Positions 26,582 to 35,594 of a stretch of DNA of 64,000 bases are shown one piece after another. The position numbers and the translations under genes were made by a program. This DNA is from JAHBVL01 sp964461025 (GTDB taxonomy: Bacteria; Chloroflexota; Chloroflexia; Thermomicrobiales; UBA6265), in contig CAYWSE010000001.1 in the NCBI GenBank assembly GCA_964461025.1, forward strand, positions 1-64,000. The letters are read 5' to 3'. The notes under the pieces are model-generated. The model had not been told where the DNA came from. It was given only the letters and a program-made list of their open reading frames with translations, and did no database searches. Positions within the stretch are counted from its first letter, which is position 1, and each line of letters starts with the position of its first letter.

Positions 26582-27718
26582 GTGGCAAATGATATCGGGC
26601 GATCAGAGTCTGGCCACGTTCGTTGTCGTCCCAAGCGCCCAGTACGGGTTTTGGTGCTCTCCGCGTCTGTCGGAAAAGGACATGATGCGGCCGGGGAAGC
26701 CGCGGTTCGGTGCCTGACGTCTGCCGGGCATCACGCCATCATGCGGGATGGATTGCGTCCCATGGGCGAGCGATCCGCCCGGATCATCGAGCAGGGATTT
26801 GCCTTCATTGTCGGTCGCTACCCGCGAATGTGGGGGACCTTCCACGATCTTCATGGCCGTTGGCCTTTCCTGCATGTGGCACGGGCGGTGACCAGAGCCC
26901 GGGCTCACAGGCTGCAGCCACTGGTTGAGGAGTTCAGTCCCGATATTGTTCTTTCCACCTACCCGCTCGTCAGCATCGCGTTGAGTCACCTTCGCCGGAC
27001 ATCGGGGCTGCGGCCCCCACTCGTCGTGCTCATCGCGGACTACTGGGCCCATCCAATCTGCGTTGTGAACGACGCGGCAGCGCACCTGGTTCCGTCGCGA
27101 GCGTCCACCGCTCATCTGAAGCCGGGCGCCCGGAATGTCCGTGTGACACGGGTTCCGACAGGAGTTGCGTGTCGATCCAAAGCTGCAGATAGATGTGGGG
27201 CGAGGAAAATTCTCTCCCTGCCAGAGTGCGCATTCATCTGCTTGATCACCGGTGGATCGCTGGGTATGGGGGACCTCGAAGAAGCGGCGGACTGCGCGAT
27301 CAGTCAAGGCGCTTATCCCATCATCATCGTGGGGCGCAACAAGGACCGTGAGCTCATGTTGGGCCGCCGCTTCTCAGACCCGAACACAGCGCGCGTTGTG
27401 GGATGGACCGACAGGATGCCGACGTACCTGATGGCCGCGGACTGCCTTATCCAGAACGCGGGTGGAATGACCTGCCTGGAAGCGATCGAGATCGGGCTTC
27501 CGCTTATTCTGTACCGACCATTTCCAGGACATGGGAGAGTCAACGCAAGGGTCATGGATTCGACTGGTGCAGCCATCGTGGCGGACGACCAGACACAATT
27601 GCGGGAGATTCTTGCCAGCGCGGTGAACGGAACGCAGCCTCTCCAGCCACCAGCTGGGGAATCAGAAATCCCGTTCCTGGACGCTATCCTCGCCGCGCTT
27701 GACGACCCTGACAGCTGA
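26582..27718 (+). CDS. Glycosyltransferase, MGDG-synthase/MurG-like (GT28)
   Basis: A 378-residue protein. The GTG at 26582 has AGGAAG 7 nt upstream. The N-terminal half (VRVLVLSASVGKGHDAAGEA, then a region with a PDIVLSTYPLVS motif) matches the N-domain of diacylglycerol glucosyl/galactosyltransferases of the MGDG synthase type, where the S-x-G-x-G-H motif is conserved. The C-terminal half has the GT28 features TGGSLGMG, VVGWTDRMP and the nucleotide-sugar site NAGGMTCLEAIEIGLPLILYRPFPGH. It is expected to transfer a sugar from UDP/GDP-sugar to a lipid at the inner membrane face. It stands alone, flanked by two copies of the MITE-like repeat. Confidence 0.85.
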   Translation: MANDIGRSESGHVRCRPKRPVRVLVLSASVGKGHDAAGEAAVRCLTSAGHHAIMRDGLRPMGERSARIIEQGFAFIVGRYPRMWGTFHDLHGRWPFLHVARAVTRARAHRLQPLVEEFSPDIVLSTYPLVSIALSHLRRTSGLRPPLVVLIADYWAHPICVVNDAAAHLVPSRASTAHLKPGARNVRVTRVPTGVACRSKAADRCGARKILSLPECAFICLITGGSLGMGDLEEAADCAISQGAYPIIIVGRNKDRELMLGRRFSDPNTARVVGWTDRMPTYLMAADCLIQNAGGMTCLEAIEIGLPLILYRPFPGHGRVNARVMDSTGAAIVADDQTQLREILASAVNGTQPLQPPAGESEIPFLDAILAALDDPDS

Positions 27719-27778
27719 GTTAGTCTCCCTGACAGGGGTAGGTATTGAAAACTTCATCTAGGATCGAACCTCGTGTGT

Positions 27779-27945
27779 CCCAGACCAACCCCTTCCTCCC
27801 GACCTCTCCTCTCCCCGTGCCCTCTCCGTCCCGGAAAGGGAGTCTCCCCTTTGCGAAAGGGAAGGAGGAGTCCCTGACCGCCACCATCGTTCCCCTTACC
27901 CCTCCGCAGAGGGGCAAGGGGTCAGGGGATTGGGGTTGGTCTGGG
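27779..27945. repeat. MITE-like intergenic element, copy 2
   Basis: 167 bp with perfect 14-bp terminal inverted repeats CCCAGACCAACCCC (27779-27792) and GGGGTTGGTCTGGG (27932-27945). The interior is related to 26161-26295. It has no coding capacity. No duplicated target is obvious. The remaining parts of the 27719-28150 gap show nothing further. Confidence 0.8.
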
Positions 27946-28150
27946 TCAGCCGCACTCAATTGAAGACATACTTTCCACTCTCAGCCCCCAGAACGCGAAA
28001 GCTCCGGACCACGATGATCTTCGGCGATCGTTCGTTCCCTCCACATCCTCTTGACCTGGACAAGGCAAATGGTATCGTTGCCTAGAGTTGCACCTGATCC
28101 CGTTCGTGACCGTCGAAATCGCTCCCCTTGGGAGCCGATCGGAGTAGCGT

Positions 28151-28849
28151 ATGCGCGGATTGTTGTCCCACACGCTCCTGGTTCTCACCGCACTCGTTCC
28201 GCTCCTTGGGTTCCTGGCATCGGTTCCGGCACTCGCGCAGAGTGACACGTCACAACTGAGCGGCGCCGCGACCTCCTGGATCGGTACGCCCCCTCCCGCC
28301 GACTGCATCGCACCGGCAGCGTCGGTCGAAGCCATTGTCGGTCCGCTGACAACGCCAGACGCATTCAGTGAGAGTGCCTTCCCTCTCTCGATTCCTGCCG
28401 AATCAGATCTCCCATCTGGTGAATCCGCAGACACGGAAGCGGTTGAGGCGGCCTCAGCCACCCTCTGGTCAGCGGTTGCCTGCCTCAACGCCGGGGACAT
28501 CGGCAGATTCTTCGGATTGCTTTCTCCGCAGGGTGTCCGGGCGTTCTATTTCGGCATTTCCGTCGCGTTCGGCGGGGAGCCAGAGCCTCCAACGGCTGAG
28601 GATATTGCAGATCTGAGTGAGAGTCTCACCAGCAATCTGGCCATCCCGCCGACGCCGTTTCCCGAGGCCGAACGGGTGAGGATCGACGGAATTCGGGATG
28701 CCCGGGAACTGCCCGACGGCAGGCTGCTGTTTGTGGTCGACGGAGCGATAGGCGACATTCCAAGCATGTATCTCGTGTTCGGTCTCAACGATGGAGCCTG
28801 GCTCATCGACGCCTTCGGGCTGATTGGGGACTTCGAGTTCAGTTTGTGA
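28151..28849 (+). CDS. Exported NTF2/SnoaL-like protein
   Basis: A 232-residue protein with a Sec signal (TLLVLTALVPLLGFLASVPALAQ). A low-complexity spacer rich in Ser/Pro precedes a domain with an alpha-helix ending WSAVACLNAGDIGRFFGLLSPQG and later strands DGRLLFVVDGAI and GAWLIDAFGLIG. This helix-then-curved-sheet order is typical of NTF2-like folds used for small-ligand binding. The gene at 35595 shows the same plan (ACLNAxDxxR... and ...RWLLDFWVD), so they look like paralogues. No catalytic residues are evident. It stands before the AAA/LuxR regulator, 230 bp apart. Confidence 0.65.
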   Translation: MRGLLSHTLLVLTALVPLLGFLASVPALAQSDTSQLSGAATSWIGTPPPADCIAPAASVEAIVGPLTTPDAFSESAFPLSIPAESDLPSGESADTEAVEAASATLWSAVACLNAGDIGRFFGLLSPQGVRAFYFGISVAFGGEPEPPTAEDIADLSESLTSNLAIPPTPFPEAERVRIDGIRDARELPDGRLLFVVDGAIGDIPSMYLVFGLNDGAWLIDAFGLIGDFEFSL

Positions 28850-29035
28850 TCGTCATTGCGTCGGTGTTCCATGAGGCTTTCGCTCCGCTATAGCCACTGA
28901 GCGGTGCACACGGATTGTGAGGCGGAAGCGAATGTCTGACCGGTCCGGCAATACCGCCCCGGGGTGGTCAACTTCGGCTTCTCCCCCGTCCCTGGATTCC
29001 TGATCGACAGCTGTTGACGAGAGACCATCCGGCCC

Positions 29036-29061
29036 TCATCATCGTCATGCGACGATGATGA
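29036..29061. promoter_or_regulatory. Palindrome just upstream of the AAA/LuxR gene
   Basis: Perfect 11-bp arms TCATCATCGTC/GACGATGATGA around ATGC. It ends 18 bp before the start codon at 29080, so it could be an operator for autoregulation or a 5'-leader hairpin. Confidence 0.55.
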
Positions 29062-29079
29062 CAGAGAAAGGTCTCTTCA

Positions 29080-31425
29080 ATGCCCGAAGAGCACCACGCC
29101 GGACTACCGGCGCCACTGACCTCACTGATCGGCCGCGAGCGCGAGATTTCCGATGTCCGCGCCCTGTTGTCTCAGGATAGAGTTCGTCTGGTCACGTTGA
29201 CCGGACCCGGCGGCGTTGGTAAGTCCCGCCTTGCCCTTGCGGTTGCCGCGACGTTGATCTCCGGTGATTTTCTTCACATTACCTTCGTCGACCTCTCCCC
29301 TGTGTACGATGCCGCATTCGTGCTGCCGGCAATCGCCCAGCGACTCGATGTCCAGATCATTGGCGGCGGTTCCCTGCAAGAGCTTGTAGCTGCCCGGCTC
29401 CGCGAGTCGAACTGGCTTCTCCTGATCGACAACTTCGAACACGTCTTGAGCGCGGCTCCCCTGCTTTCAGAGCTGCTAACGGCGTGTCCGGCCCTGCGAA
29501 TGCTGGTCACCAGCCGGGAAGTGCTGCGAATCTCACCCGAGCATCAAATCGACGTCACTCCCCTCCCGGTGCCGGCGACAAGCACGGTCACCGTTAGGGA
29601 TTTGCAGGAGAACGCCGCCGTACGCCTCTTTGTCGAAAGAGCCCGCGCCGCACGTCATGACTTCACTTTGGGCGATTCGAACGCAGCCGCCGTCGCCGGC
29701 ATTTGCCGGGCTCTCGATGGTCTGCCGCTCGCCGTGGAACTCTCTGCTGCCCGCATGAACGCGCTGTCCGAATCCGAGTTGCTGGTTCGGCTTTCAACAG
29801 ACCACTCGTTGCTCAGTGGCGGCGGAAGAGACTGGCCATCTCGTCAGCGCACCATGCGGGACGCCATTGCCTGGAGCTACGACTTCCTCTCCAGCCGGGA
29901 CCAGCGTCTCCTTCAGCAGTTGTCCCTCTTTGCAGGTGGCTGCACGCTGGAAGCGATCGAAGCGGTTGCGATCGAAGCCAATGTCCTCGATGGGCTTCTT
30001 TCTCTCGCCGACAAAAGCCTGATCCGGAGAGAAACGTGCGTCGGCGGTTCTGCCCGGTACCGGATGCTGGAAACAATCCGGCAGTTCTCGCTAGACAAAC
30101 TTCGTGAATCCGCGTCATATGATCGAGTCAGAATCCGCCACGGCGAGTACTACCTCGCGCTGGCCGAGACACGAAACCCCGCGATACCGATACCTGGCGA
30201 TTTCGAGTGGATCGAACGCATCAGTCCCGACCAGGAGAACTTCCGGCTCGCTCTGACCACGTTCGAGGCAACTGGCGAGTATCGCAATCTTCTCCGGTTG
30301 GCCATTGCGATGTTCGATTACTGGCTGGTGCGAGGACTTGCCGACGAGGCGTCCTATTGGTTGGAACACGCGCTCGCCAGCGACCCCGGCGCTCCCGATT
30401 CGCGCGTGGCGGATGCGTGCTCAGCCCTGGGAACATTCGCCTGGTTTCGCGGCCGTTATCCTGAAGCCGCCCATTGGTACGAACGCGAAATGGAGCTCGT
30501 AAGGGATGCCGGCAATGACTACGCGCTCGCCGTCGCTCTGATCGACATGAGCATGCTGGCCTATCGCACCGGCGAGCTCGAGCTGGCGGCCGAACAGGCA
30601 GTCGAGGCGCTGAATCTTCTCCTCAGTATCGGTTCCCAGGCGCCCGTCGCCCTACCGATGGCAAGCCTGGTGTATTCGATTCTCGGTGACATCACGGTCG
30701 TTCAAGGCGAATTCGGGCAAGCCATTGGATACTTCAAACGTGCCGCTGAACATTTCGAACAGGAGATCGCGTCAACGCAGCAAATCGCCCATTACGAATG
30801 GCTGCTTTCTGACGCATTGGGAGGACTGGGCGCTTCCCTGATACAGTCAGGTGATCCACAAGGCGCAGCCGACGCATATCTCAAGGGCCTCCAGATCGGG
30901 ATGCGCAACAACAATCTTCACCACTCCGCCAGCAATCTTCTTGGCCTTTCCTGCGTAGCGGCGCGGGATGGGCAGTTCGAGCGATCGGCCCTGTTGCTGG
31001 GAACGTCCAACGAATTACGACGCCGCATCCAGGGAGTTGTCTATCCACGCGACGAATCAATCCTGGCTCAAAGTCAGGAGATCCTGCGTGTCAACCTGGA
31101 TGCACCCAGCCTGCAGCATCTCCGTGAACGAGGGAGTTCCCTGACGAGAGACGACATCCTGAAAGAAGCGCAAAGTGTGATCTCGGTTGCGCAGCGTTCA
31201 GCGGATATCGAACAACGCGCCTCGAAGGGCAAACTCACACTGTCAGCCAGAGAACTCGAAGTCCTCAGCTTGATCGTCGCCGGTCGATCCGACAGTGAAA
31301 TAGCCGAGTCGCTTTTCATCAGCCGCCGCACCGTAACAACGCACACGTCGAGTATCTTCCGGAAGCTCGGCGTCGCCGGCCGAACCGAAGCGGCCGCTCT
31401 GGCCGTCCGGCGCGGACTCGCCTGA
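29080..31425 (+). CDS. LuxR-family regulator with N-terminal AAA (STAND-like) ATPase
   Basis: A 781-residue regulator. Residues of about 15-330 are an NB-ARC-like ATPase: LIGREREI box, Walker A TGPGGVGKS, Walker B WLLLIDNFEH, sensor LVTSREVL and GLPLAVELSAAR. The middle (about 340-690) is a helical, TPR-like ligand-sensing region. The C-terminus (about 715-778) is a LuxR helix-turn-helix, LSARELEVLSLIVAGRSDSE...FISRRTVTTHTSSIFRKLG, with the usual V-x-x-H-x-x-x-I-x-x-K-L order. It is likely an ATP-gated transcription activator responding to an unknown cytoplasmic signal. A palindrome sits immediately upstream. The gene 135 bp downstream (exported cupin-like protein) is a possible target. This regulator type is common in Thermomicrobia and Actinobacteria. 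Confidence 0.93.
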   Translation: MPEEHHAGLPAPLTSLIGREREISDVRALLSQDRVRLVTLTGPGGVGKSRLALAVAATLISGDFLHITFVDLSPVYDAAFVLPAIAQRLDVQIIGGGSLQELVAARLRESNWLLLIDNFEHVLSAAPLLSELLTACPALRMLVTSREVLRISPEHQIDVTPLPVPATSTVTVRDLQENAAVRLFVERARAARHDFTLGDSNAAAVAGICRALDGLPLAVELSAARMNALSESELLVRLSTDHSLLSGGGRDWPSRQRTMRDAIAWSYDFLSSRDQRLLQQLSLFAGGCTLEAIEAVAIEANVLDGLLSLADKSLIRRETCVGGSARYRMLETIRQFSLDKLRESASYDRVRIRHGEYYLALAETRNPAIPIPGDFEWIERISPDQENFRLALTTFEATGEYRNLLRLAIAMFDYWLVRGLADEASYWLEHALASDPGAPDSRVADACSALGTFAWFRGRYPEAAHWYEREMELVRDAGNDYALAVALIDMSMLAYRTGELELAAEQAVEALNLLLSIGSQAPVALPMASLVYSILGDITVVQGEFGQAIGYFKRAAEHFEQEIASTQQIAHYEWLLSDALGGLGASLIQSGDPQGAADAYLKGLQIGMRNNNLHHSASNLLGLSCVAARDGQFERSALLLGTSNELRRRIQGVVYPRDESILAQSQEILRVNLDAPSLQHLRERGSSLTRDDILKEAQSVISVAQRSADIEQRASKGKLTLSARELEVLSLIVAGRSDSEIAESLFISRRTVTTHTSSIFRKLGVAGRTEAAALAVRRGLA

Positions 31426-31560
31426 ATCCTAAAGTCGAAATACGTAGAGCACTACGCAACGTGTACGTTGAGTACACCTCCTGCCGGGTGCATGCTTTTT
31501 GCACGACTGATCTATCCGGCAATCGCAGCGCGAATGCCCGTTCAGAAGTGCGAAACGATC

Positions 31561-32679
31561 ATGCGCAAACCTTCGATCGCGCCGCTTGTCGCTGCGCTCC
31601 TGTTCCTCGTTGCCGCGCTTACGCTTCTTCGAGCCGTGGAAGCGCGGTCTCCCGTGGGCAGAGAAGCCAATTCATCAGTCGCCATCAGTCTCGTCAGGGC
31701 GTACTACGCGGCCGTGGAAACCTATTTCCAGTCCGGTGATCTCTCAGGTGTGTCGGCGCTGTTCGAGTCCAGCGACGAAGCCGCCGAGATAGAGTGGAGA
31801 CTTCGCGCATTGCGAGCGAACTACCCTCTGCTCGCGATCGAAGTTGTCGATCTGTTGGTCGAGAGAGAATCGGTCACCGCCCGGATCATGGTCGATGCCG
31901 GTCCGCCAGGCGCCGCGCATCCCATCCAGCCACTTCATCACCTCCGCTCCTGGCAAATGTCGGAGACTTTTCGCGTGCGAGGCGACCGAATCTCCGAGCA
32001 CGCCTACGCTGGCCCCGGACTCGGTCTGTTCGTACCGCAGACCACGCTATCGGTCGGTCGCTTCCCAGCTGGTGGAATGACGCTCCTCACTGCTCGGCTG
32101 ACACTCCGAAACAGCCATGACAGCTATGTCGCTTTGCCAGGTCCCGCGCTGGTTACAGTCGAAGCCGGGACTATCGAGGTACGAGGCAATGGCGTGGTCA
32201 GTCTCATGTCGACCGACGGTGCTGCGCCAGTAAGGTTGGAACCAGACACAGTGGCCTTGTCTGGATCGAACGATACGCTCGTCTCGGGGAATGCGAAAAT
32301 CGTCATCAGAAACGGAATCAATGCGCAGACAACGCTGCTTGTAGCCATACTGGCGCCAAATGAGAGCCCTCCTCGCTTGGCGGCGGAGCATGCCGACCAC
32401 CGGCCAGGGAGTGGTTTTGCCTTCCTCGCCGGCAGTGGTGTTCTTGTTGAACCACTGGGAGTGTCAGAGCTTCTGGACGGTCCGATTGGTCAAATGAGCG
32501 TTGGCTGGGTCGTTCTCGACCCAGCGAGCGCGGCCATCACGAATGACGACACTCGGGTCCCCTATATTTTTTCTCCCAGAGCTCAGTTATCAATCAAATG
32601 GGACTCCTCGACCGGAAGGCCCACAGTCAGCAACACAACCCTCGACCAGCTCATCGTCTGGGCAATTCTCATAGCCTGA
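31561..32679 (+). CDS. Exported NTF2-like plus cupin-like protein
   Basis: About 372 residues from the ATG at 31561, which starts a clean signal peptide (MRKPSIAPLVAALLFLVAAL); the upstream in-frame ATG at 31534 is possible. Residues of about 35-170 look NTF2/SnoaL-like (AYYAAVETYFQSGDLSGVSALF, SWQMSETFRVRGDRISEHAY). Residues of about 180-300 look like a cupin barrel: GMTLLTARLTL, ALVTVEAGTIEVRGNGVV, then a second half with LVSGNAKIVIRNGINAQTTLL. The metal-binding His/Glu set of enzymatic cupins is not visible, so binding rather than catalysis is inferred. It follows the AAA/LuxR regulator in the same direction. Confidence 0.65.
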   Translation: MRKPSIAPLVAALLFLVAALTLLRAVEARSPVGREANSSVAISLVRAYYAAVETYFQSGDLSGVSALFESSDEAAEIEWRLRALRANYPLLAIEVVDLLVERESVTARIMVDAGPPGAAHPIQPLHHLRSWQMSETFRVRGDRISEHAYAGPGLGLFVPQTTLSVGRFPAGGMTLLTARLTLRNSHDSYVALPGPALVTVEAGTIEVRGNGVVSLMSTDGAAPVRLEPDTVALSGSNDTLVSGNAKIVIRNGINAQTTLLVAILAPNESPPRLAAEHADHRPGSGFAFLAGSGVLVEPLGVSELLDGPIGQMSVGWVVLDPASAAITNDDTRVPYIFSPRAQLSIKWDSSTGRPTVSNTTLDQLIVWAILIA

Positions 32680-33007
32680 GCGCCGACTGACCTTCCTCCG
32701 CCACCGTATGCCTGCCACCTTTCCGTCCTGCCTCCGTGCCGTCTCCCCGACTTGCCATCCCTCTCCACGAACGCCGCCAAGCGCCCCCCCCACCGGCTCA
32801 ATGTCTACATCAGACCATCAAATCCGTTAACCCCTGTGACAGAGCCGCGCAGCGAACAGTGCACCACCCCTCGGACGGGAACGCCTACCCGGAAATCTGA
32901 CCGCTGCGCGACAGGAGGCGCGCCGCCCAAAGACTGCTACAACCGGCACTGTTTCATCGACGCGATTGTCACGTTCATCATCGATCACGCAAGTAGCATT
33001 CGGCATC
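32680..33007. other. Gene-free interval
   Basis: 328 bp between two exported-protein genes. No convincing gene, repeat or hairpin was seen; the promoter of the gene at 33008 should lie in its right half. Confidence 0.5.
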
Positions 33008-33619
33008 ATGACGAAGACCCCTGAGAACCCGACGCAATCCTTTGATCGCCGCGCGGCTATTGGCGGCGCTGCTCTTCTTGCCGCCTCAGCGGGCCTCTTC
33101 GGGCACGCCAGAAGCGCCACGGCCCAGAACGCACTGCCCGACTATTCATCCCACCCTATGTGCGGCATGTGGCTGGCTGTTCCCAGCGCCGCCCTCCCCA
33201 CGAGTCCGTTGTTCGTAGCGCCATCATTCTTTTCGGCCGACGGCTTCACCATCTTTTCCTTTCCGCCGGCCGACCTCGGCGAGAGCGGCATCTTTTTCCA
33301 GTCTGGATTCTTCGGCATTTGGGAGCCGGTCGACGACTTCTCCGCCCGCTGGCACGGCGTCAATATGACCTCTGACAGCTCAGGACTGTTCACCGGCACG
33401 ACAGAGATCGATACCGTCATCACCATCCTCGACGACGGCTCCTTCATCGACGACGGAAGCCACTCACGAGTGACCATTCGCGACGCGGCGAACACCATCC
33501 TCGTCGCCATCGAGCCGACTGGCCAGCCCGGGCCCGGCAAACCCGTCACCGCTCGCAAGATGACCATCGACGACGCCGGCTTCCCAGCCCCAACCCCCGC
33601 GGCCACACCAACGTCGTAG
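33008..33619 (+). CDS. Tat-exported small protein of unknown function
   Basis: A 203-residue protein. The N-terminus has FDRRAAIGGAALLAASAGLF, a Tat-type twin-arginine signal, cleaved near ATAQ. The mature part is one beta-rich domain with aromatic clusters (HPMCGMWLA, FFSADGFTIFSFPPAD, GIWEPVDDFSARWHGVN) and a T-S-D-x-S-G-x-x-x-G-T-T-E-I-D motif, ending in a Pro/Thr/Ala tail. The layout resembles small lipocalin/SnoaL-like barrels of unknown function that are repeated in related genomes. No catalytic motif can be named. A 7-bp repeat block (33766-33793) lies between it and the sigma factor gene. Confidence 0.7.
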   Translation: MTKTPENPTQSFDRRAAIGGAALLAASAGLFGHARSATAQNALPDYSSHPMCGMWLAVPSAALPTSPLFVAPSFFSADGFTIFSFPPADLGESGIFFQSGFFGIWEPVDDFSARWHGVNMTSDSSGLFTGTTEIDTVITILDDGSFIDDGSHSRVTIRDAANTILVAIEPTGQPGPGKPVTARKMTIDDAGFPAPTPAATPTS

Positions 33620-33765
33620 CGACACTCTCGTCGAGCTGCGTAGAGAGGGGGACCTCCAGCGCCCCTCACATCCACCAGGCCCGACGGTCCACATGAACAG
33701 CCGACTTCCCGGCGCTCCATCCCCGGAGCGCCAACCACTTCAGCAACCATCTCGATCACATGGTT

Positions 33766-33793
33766 CCCAGTGCCCAGTGCCTAGTGCCCAGTG
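33766..33793. repeat. Heptanucleotide tandem repeat (4 units)
   Basis: CCCAGTG, CCCAGTG, CCTAGTG, CCCAGTG, then a 9-bp variant CCCAAAGTG. It lies about 75 bp upstream of the sigma factor start. By rotation (TGCCYAK) it resembles the block at 14996-15037. Confidence 0.75.
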
Positions 33794-33869
33794 CCCAAAG
33801 TGACACATTTCCCCTTCCCAACCGTCTACCCTATCGTAGGCGTCATAACGACCACGGACGGAGAGGGCA

Positions 33870-34481
33870 ATGCCCACGTCAGTCCGCACAGATCGCACAT
33901 CGGTTGAACGCGAATGGACCACGACCAGCGACGAGGCGCTCGTCACCATGGCCGCCGACGATCGTGCCGCCTACGGTGTGCTCTATGACCGCTATCTGTC
34001 GCGTGTCTACCGCTATTGCTATTGCCGCCTGAACGACCGCGAACGCGCCGAAGACGCCACCAGCGTCATCTTCGCCCGTGCCCTGATGGGGCTTGCCACC
34101 TGCCAGGGACCGTCGTTTCGCGCCTGGCTCTTCACCATCGCTCACAACGTCGTTGTCGATGACTGGCGCAAATCGCGCTTGACCTCTTCTCTGGACGCTG
34201 CCATGGACCTTCCCGATCCAGCACCCGGTCCCAGTGATGCCGCCGAAGCGTCAGAGCGAAGCCACTCACTGTCGGAAGCGCTGCGCATGCTGCCCGACGA
34301 CCAGCGCCAGATCATCGAACTCCGCATTGCCGGTCTGACCGGTCCCGAAATCGCTAATCTCCTCGGCCGCAGCCACGATTCGATCCGCTCGAGTCAACGC
34401 CGCGCTCTGGCCAGGTTGCGCGAACTCCTCGGCATCACGTCCGACACCGAGTCGGAAAACGGAGGCGACCATGCCTCCTGA
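33870..34481 (+). CDS. ECF-type RNA polymerase sigma factor
   Basis: A 203-residue sigma-70 family factor with only regions 2 and 4. Region 2: AYGVLYDRYLSRVYRYCYCRLNDRERAEDATSVIFARAL, with FRAWLFTIAHNVVVDDWRK as the -10-recognising part. Region 4: LPDDQRQIIELRIAGLTGPEIANLLGRSHDSIRSSQRRALARLRE helix-turn-helix for -35 recognition. The last 11 bp overlap the next gene, a single-pass membrane protein that is a natural anti-sigma candidate. It would be released by an envelope signal and probably transcribes its own operon (33870-36260). Confidence 0.93.
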   Translation: MPTSVRTDRTSVEREWTTTSDEALVTMAADDRAAYGVLYDRYLSRVYRYCYCRLNDRERAEDATSVIFARALMGLATCQGPSFRAWLFTIAHNVVVDDWRKSRLTSSLDAAMDLPDPAPGPSDAAEASERSHSLSEALRMLPDDQRQIIELRIAGLTGPEIANLLGRSHDSIRSSQRRALARLRELLGITSDTESENGGDHAS

Positions 34482-35583
34482 TCGACTCAGCCAACCCGAC
34501 ATCGCCACCGACGCGTTCTGGGACGATTACGCCACTGCAGGCAGCGCGGACGCGATTGCCGTCGATCCTGCCGACGTCGCCGCCATTCGATACCTCCATA
34601 CCCACGCGGCCCATCCCCAACCAATGGCTGAGTTTGCCGAACGCCTGCGAGCCACGCTCCTCGCCATCGGCAACACCGAAGACCCTCAGTTGGACCAGGA
34701 CGATGACACGCCAACCAGCAATGGTCTGGCGACCCCGTCACCGGCGCTACCTGCAGTCATTCCGTCGACCAGGCGCCGCCGGTGGCCACTTCTCGCCGCT
34801 GCCGCACTGGTCGCTCTGTTGCTTGCTGGCATAGCACTCTGGCAACTGCTCCCCGGAAACGATCACCCCACCACGATTCCAGCGATCATGCCTCCCATCG
34901 AGACTGCGACATCCCTCGAGATGCCCGTCACTCCGCGATTGCCGAGCATCGAGCTTCCAGCATCCGCCATTCCGTGGGATCGCTTCGGCATCACATTCGA
35001 TCATCGGTCGATGCCGCCGCAATCTGAATCCGAAGACGCTCTCAACGACTCGCTAAAACTCCGATACCTCCTCTCGGGTTCAGTCGAGGCCCAGTCGGAC
35101 GGACCCATGCGCGTATTCCGCGAGACCGGAGATGGCACGTGGGAGGAAGCGCCTCCTGGCATCCCGATCACGCTCGAAACCGGCGATGCGCTCTTCGTCG
35201 ACGACGGCGCATCGATCACATTCACTAATCACGATTCGGTGGCCGCCATATTCCTCGCCTGGTCGCTCTATGCCGGTGGCGGCGATCACGGCAACGCGCC
35301 AGCGGGCTGGACGCTCGATTACCAGGACTACACGCACATCCTTTCTCTCTCCGATCCCGGATCGTCAGTCCGCCTGCAGATCGGGCAAACCGAGCTTGGA
35401 CCTTCCGAGGACCTTCTGCCCCCAGCTGGCGCACTGGTTCACCAATTCATCTATCTGTCGCGCAATGCCGCCGGCGAGCAGGTGGCCCCCATCTTCGGCA
35501 ACCTGGCGGATGGTGGAACCCGCAACATGGGCCGCCAGGCTCTCACCATCTATGAGCTCATCATTGAACCCGTCGGTACCTGA
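34471..35583 (+). CDS. Single-pass membrane protein with external cupin-like domain, candidate anti-sigma factor
   Basis: A 370-residue protein whose start (CGGAGG 5 nt upstream) lies inside the sigma factor gene. The N-terminal 100 residues are soluble and acidic, and could hold the sigma factor; a zinc-binding HxxxCxxC motif is absent. Residues of about 108-128 (WPLLAAAALVALLLAGIALWQLL) cross the membrane. After a Pro/Thr-rich stretch, about 170-370 is a cupin-like barrel: LKLRYLLSGSVEAQSDGPMRVF, ITLETGDALFVDDGASITFTN, VAAIFLAWSLYAGGGDHG. Cupin domains on anti-sigma factors are known for ChrR-type proteins, but there in the cytoplasm; here the barrel would face outside. Function is inferred from gene order. 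Confidence 0.7.
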   Translation: MPPDRLSQPDIATDAFWDDYATAGSADAIAVDPADVAAIRYLHTHAAHPQPMAEFAERLRATLLAIGNTEDPQLDQDDDTPTSNGLATPSPALPAVIPSTRRRRWPLLAAAALVALLLAGIALWQLLPGNDHPTTIPAIMPPIETATSLEMPVTPRLPSIELPASAIPWDRFGITFDHRSMPPQSESEDALNDSLKLRYLLSGSVEAQSDGPMRVFRETGDGTWEEAPPGIPITLETGDALFVDDGASITFTNHDSVAAIFLAWSLYAGGGDHGNAPAGWTLDYQDYTHILSLSDPGSSVRLQIGQTELGPSEDLLPPAGALVHQFIYLSRNAAGEQVAPIFGNLADGGTRNMGRQALTIYELIIEPVGT

Positions 35584-35594
35584 AGGAGCTGCCA

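Noticed and set aside
34471..35583. Zinc-binding (ZAS) anti-sigma factor
   Set aside because: The H-x3-C-x2-C motif is absent; only gene order and topology support an anti-sigma role.
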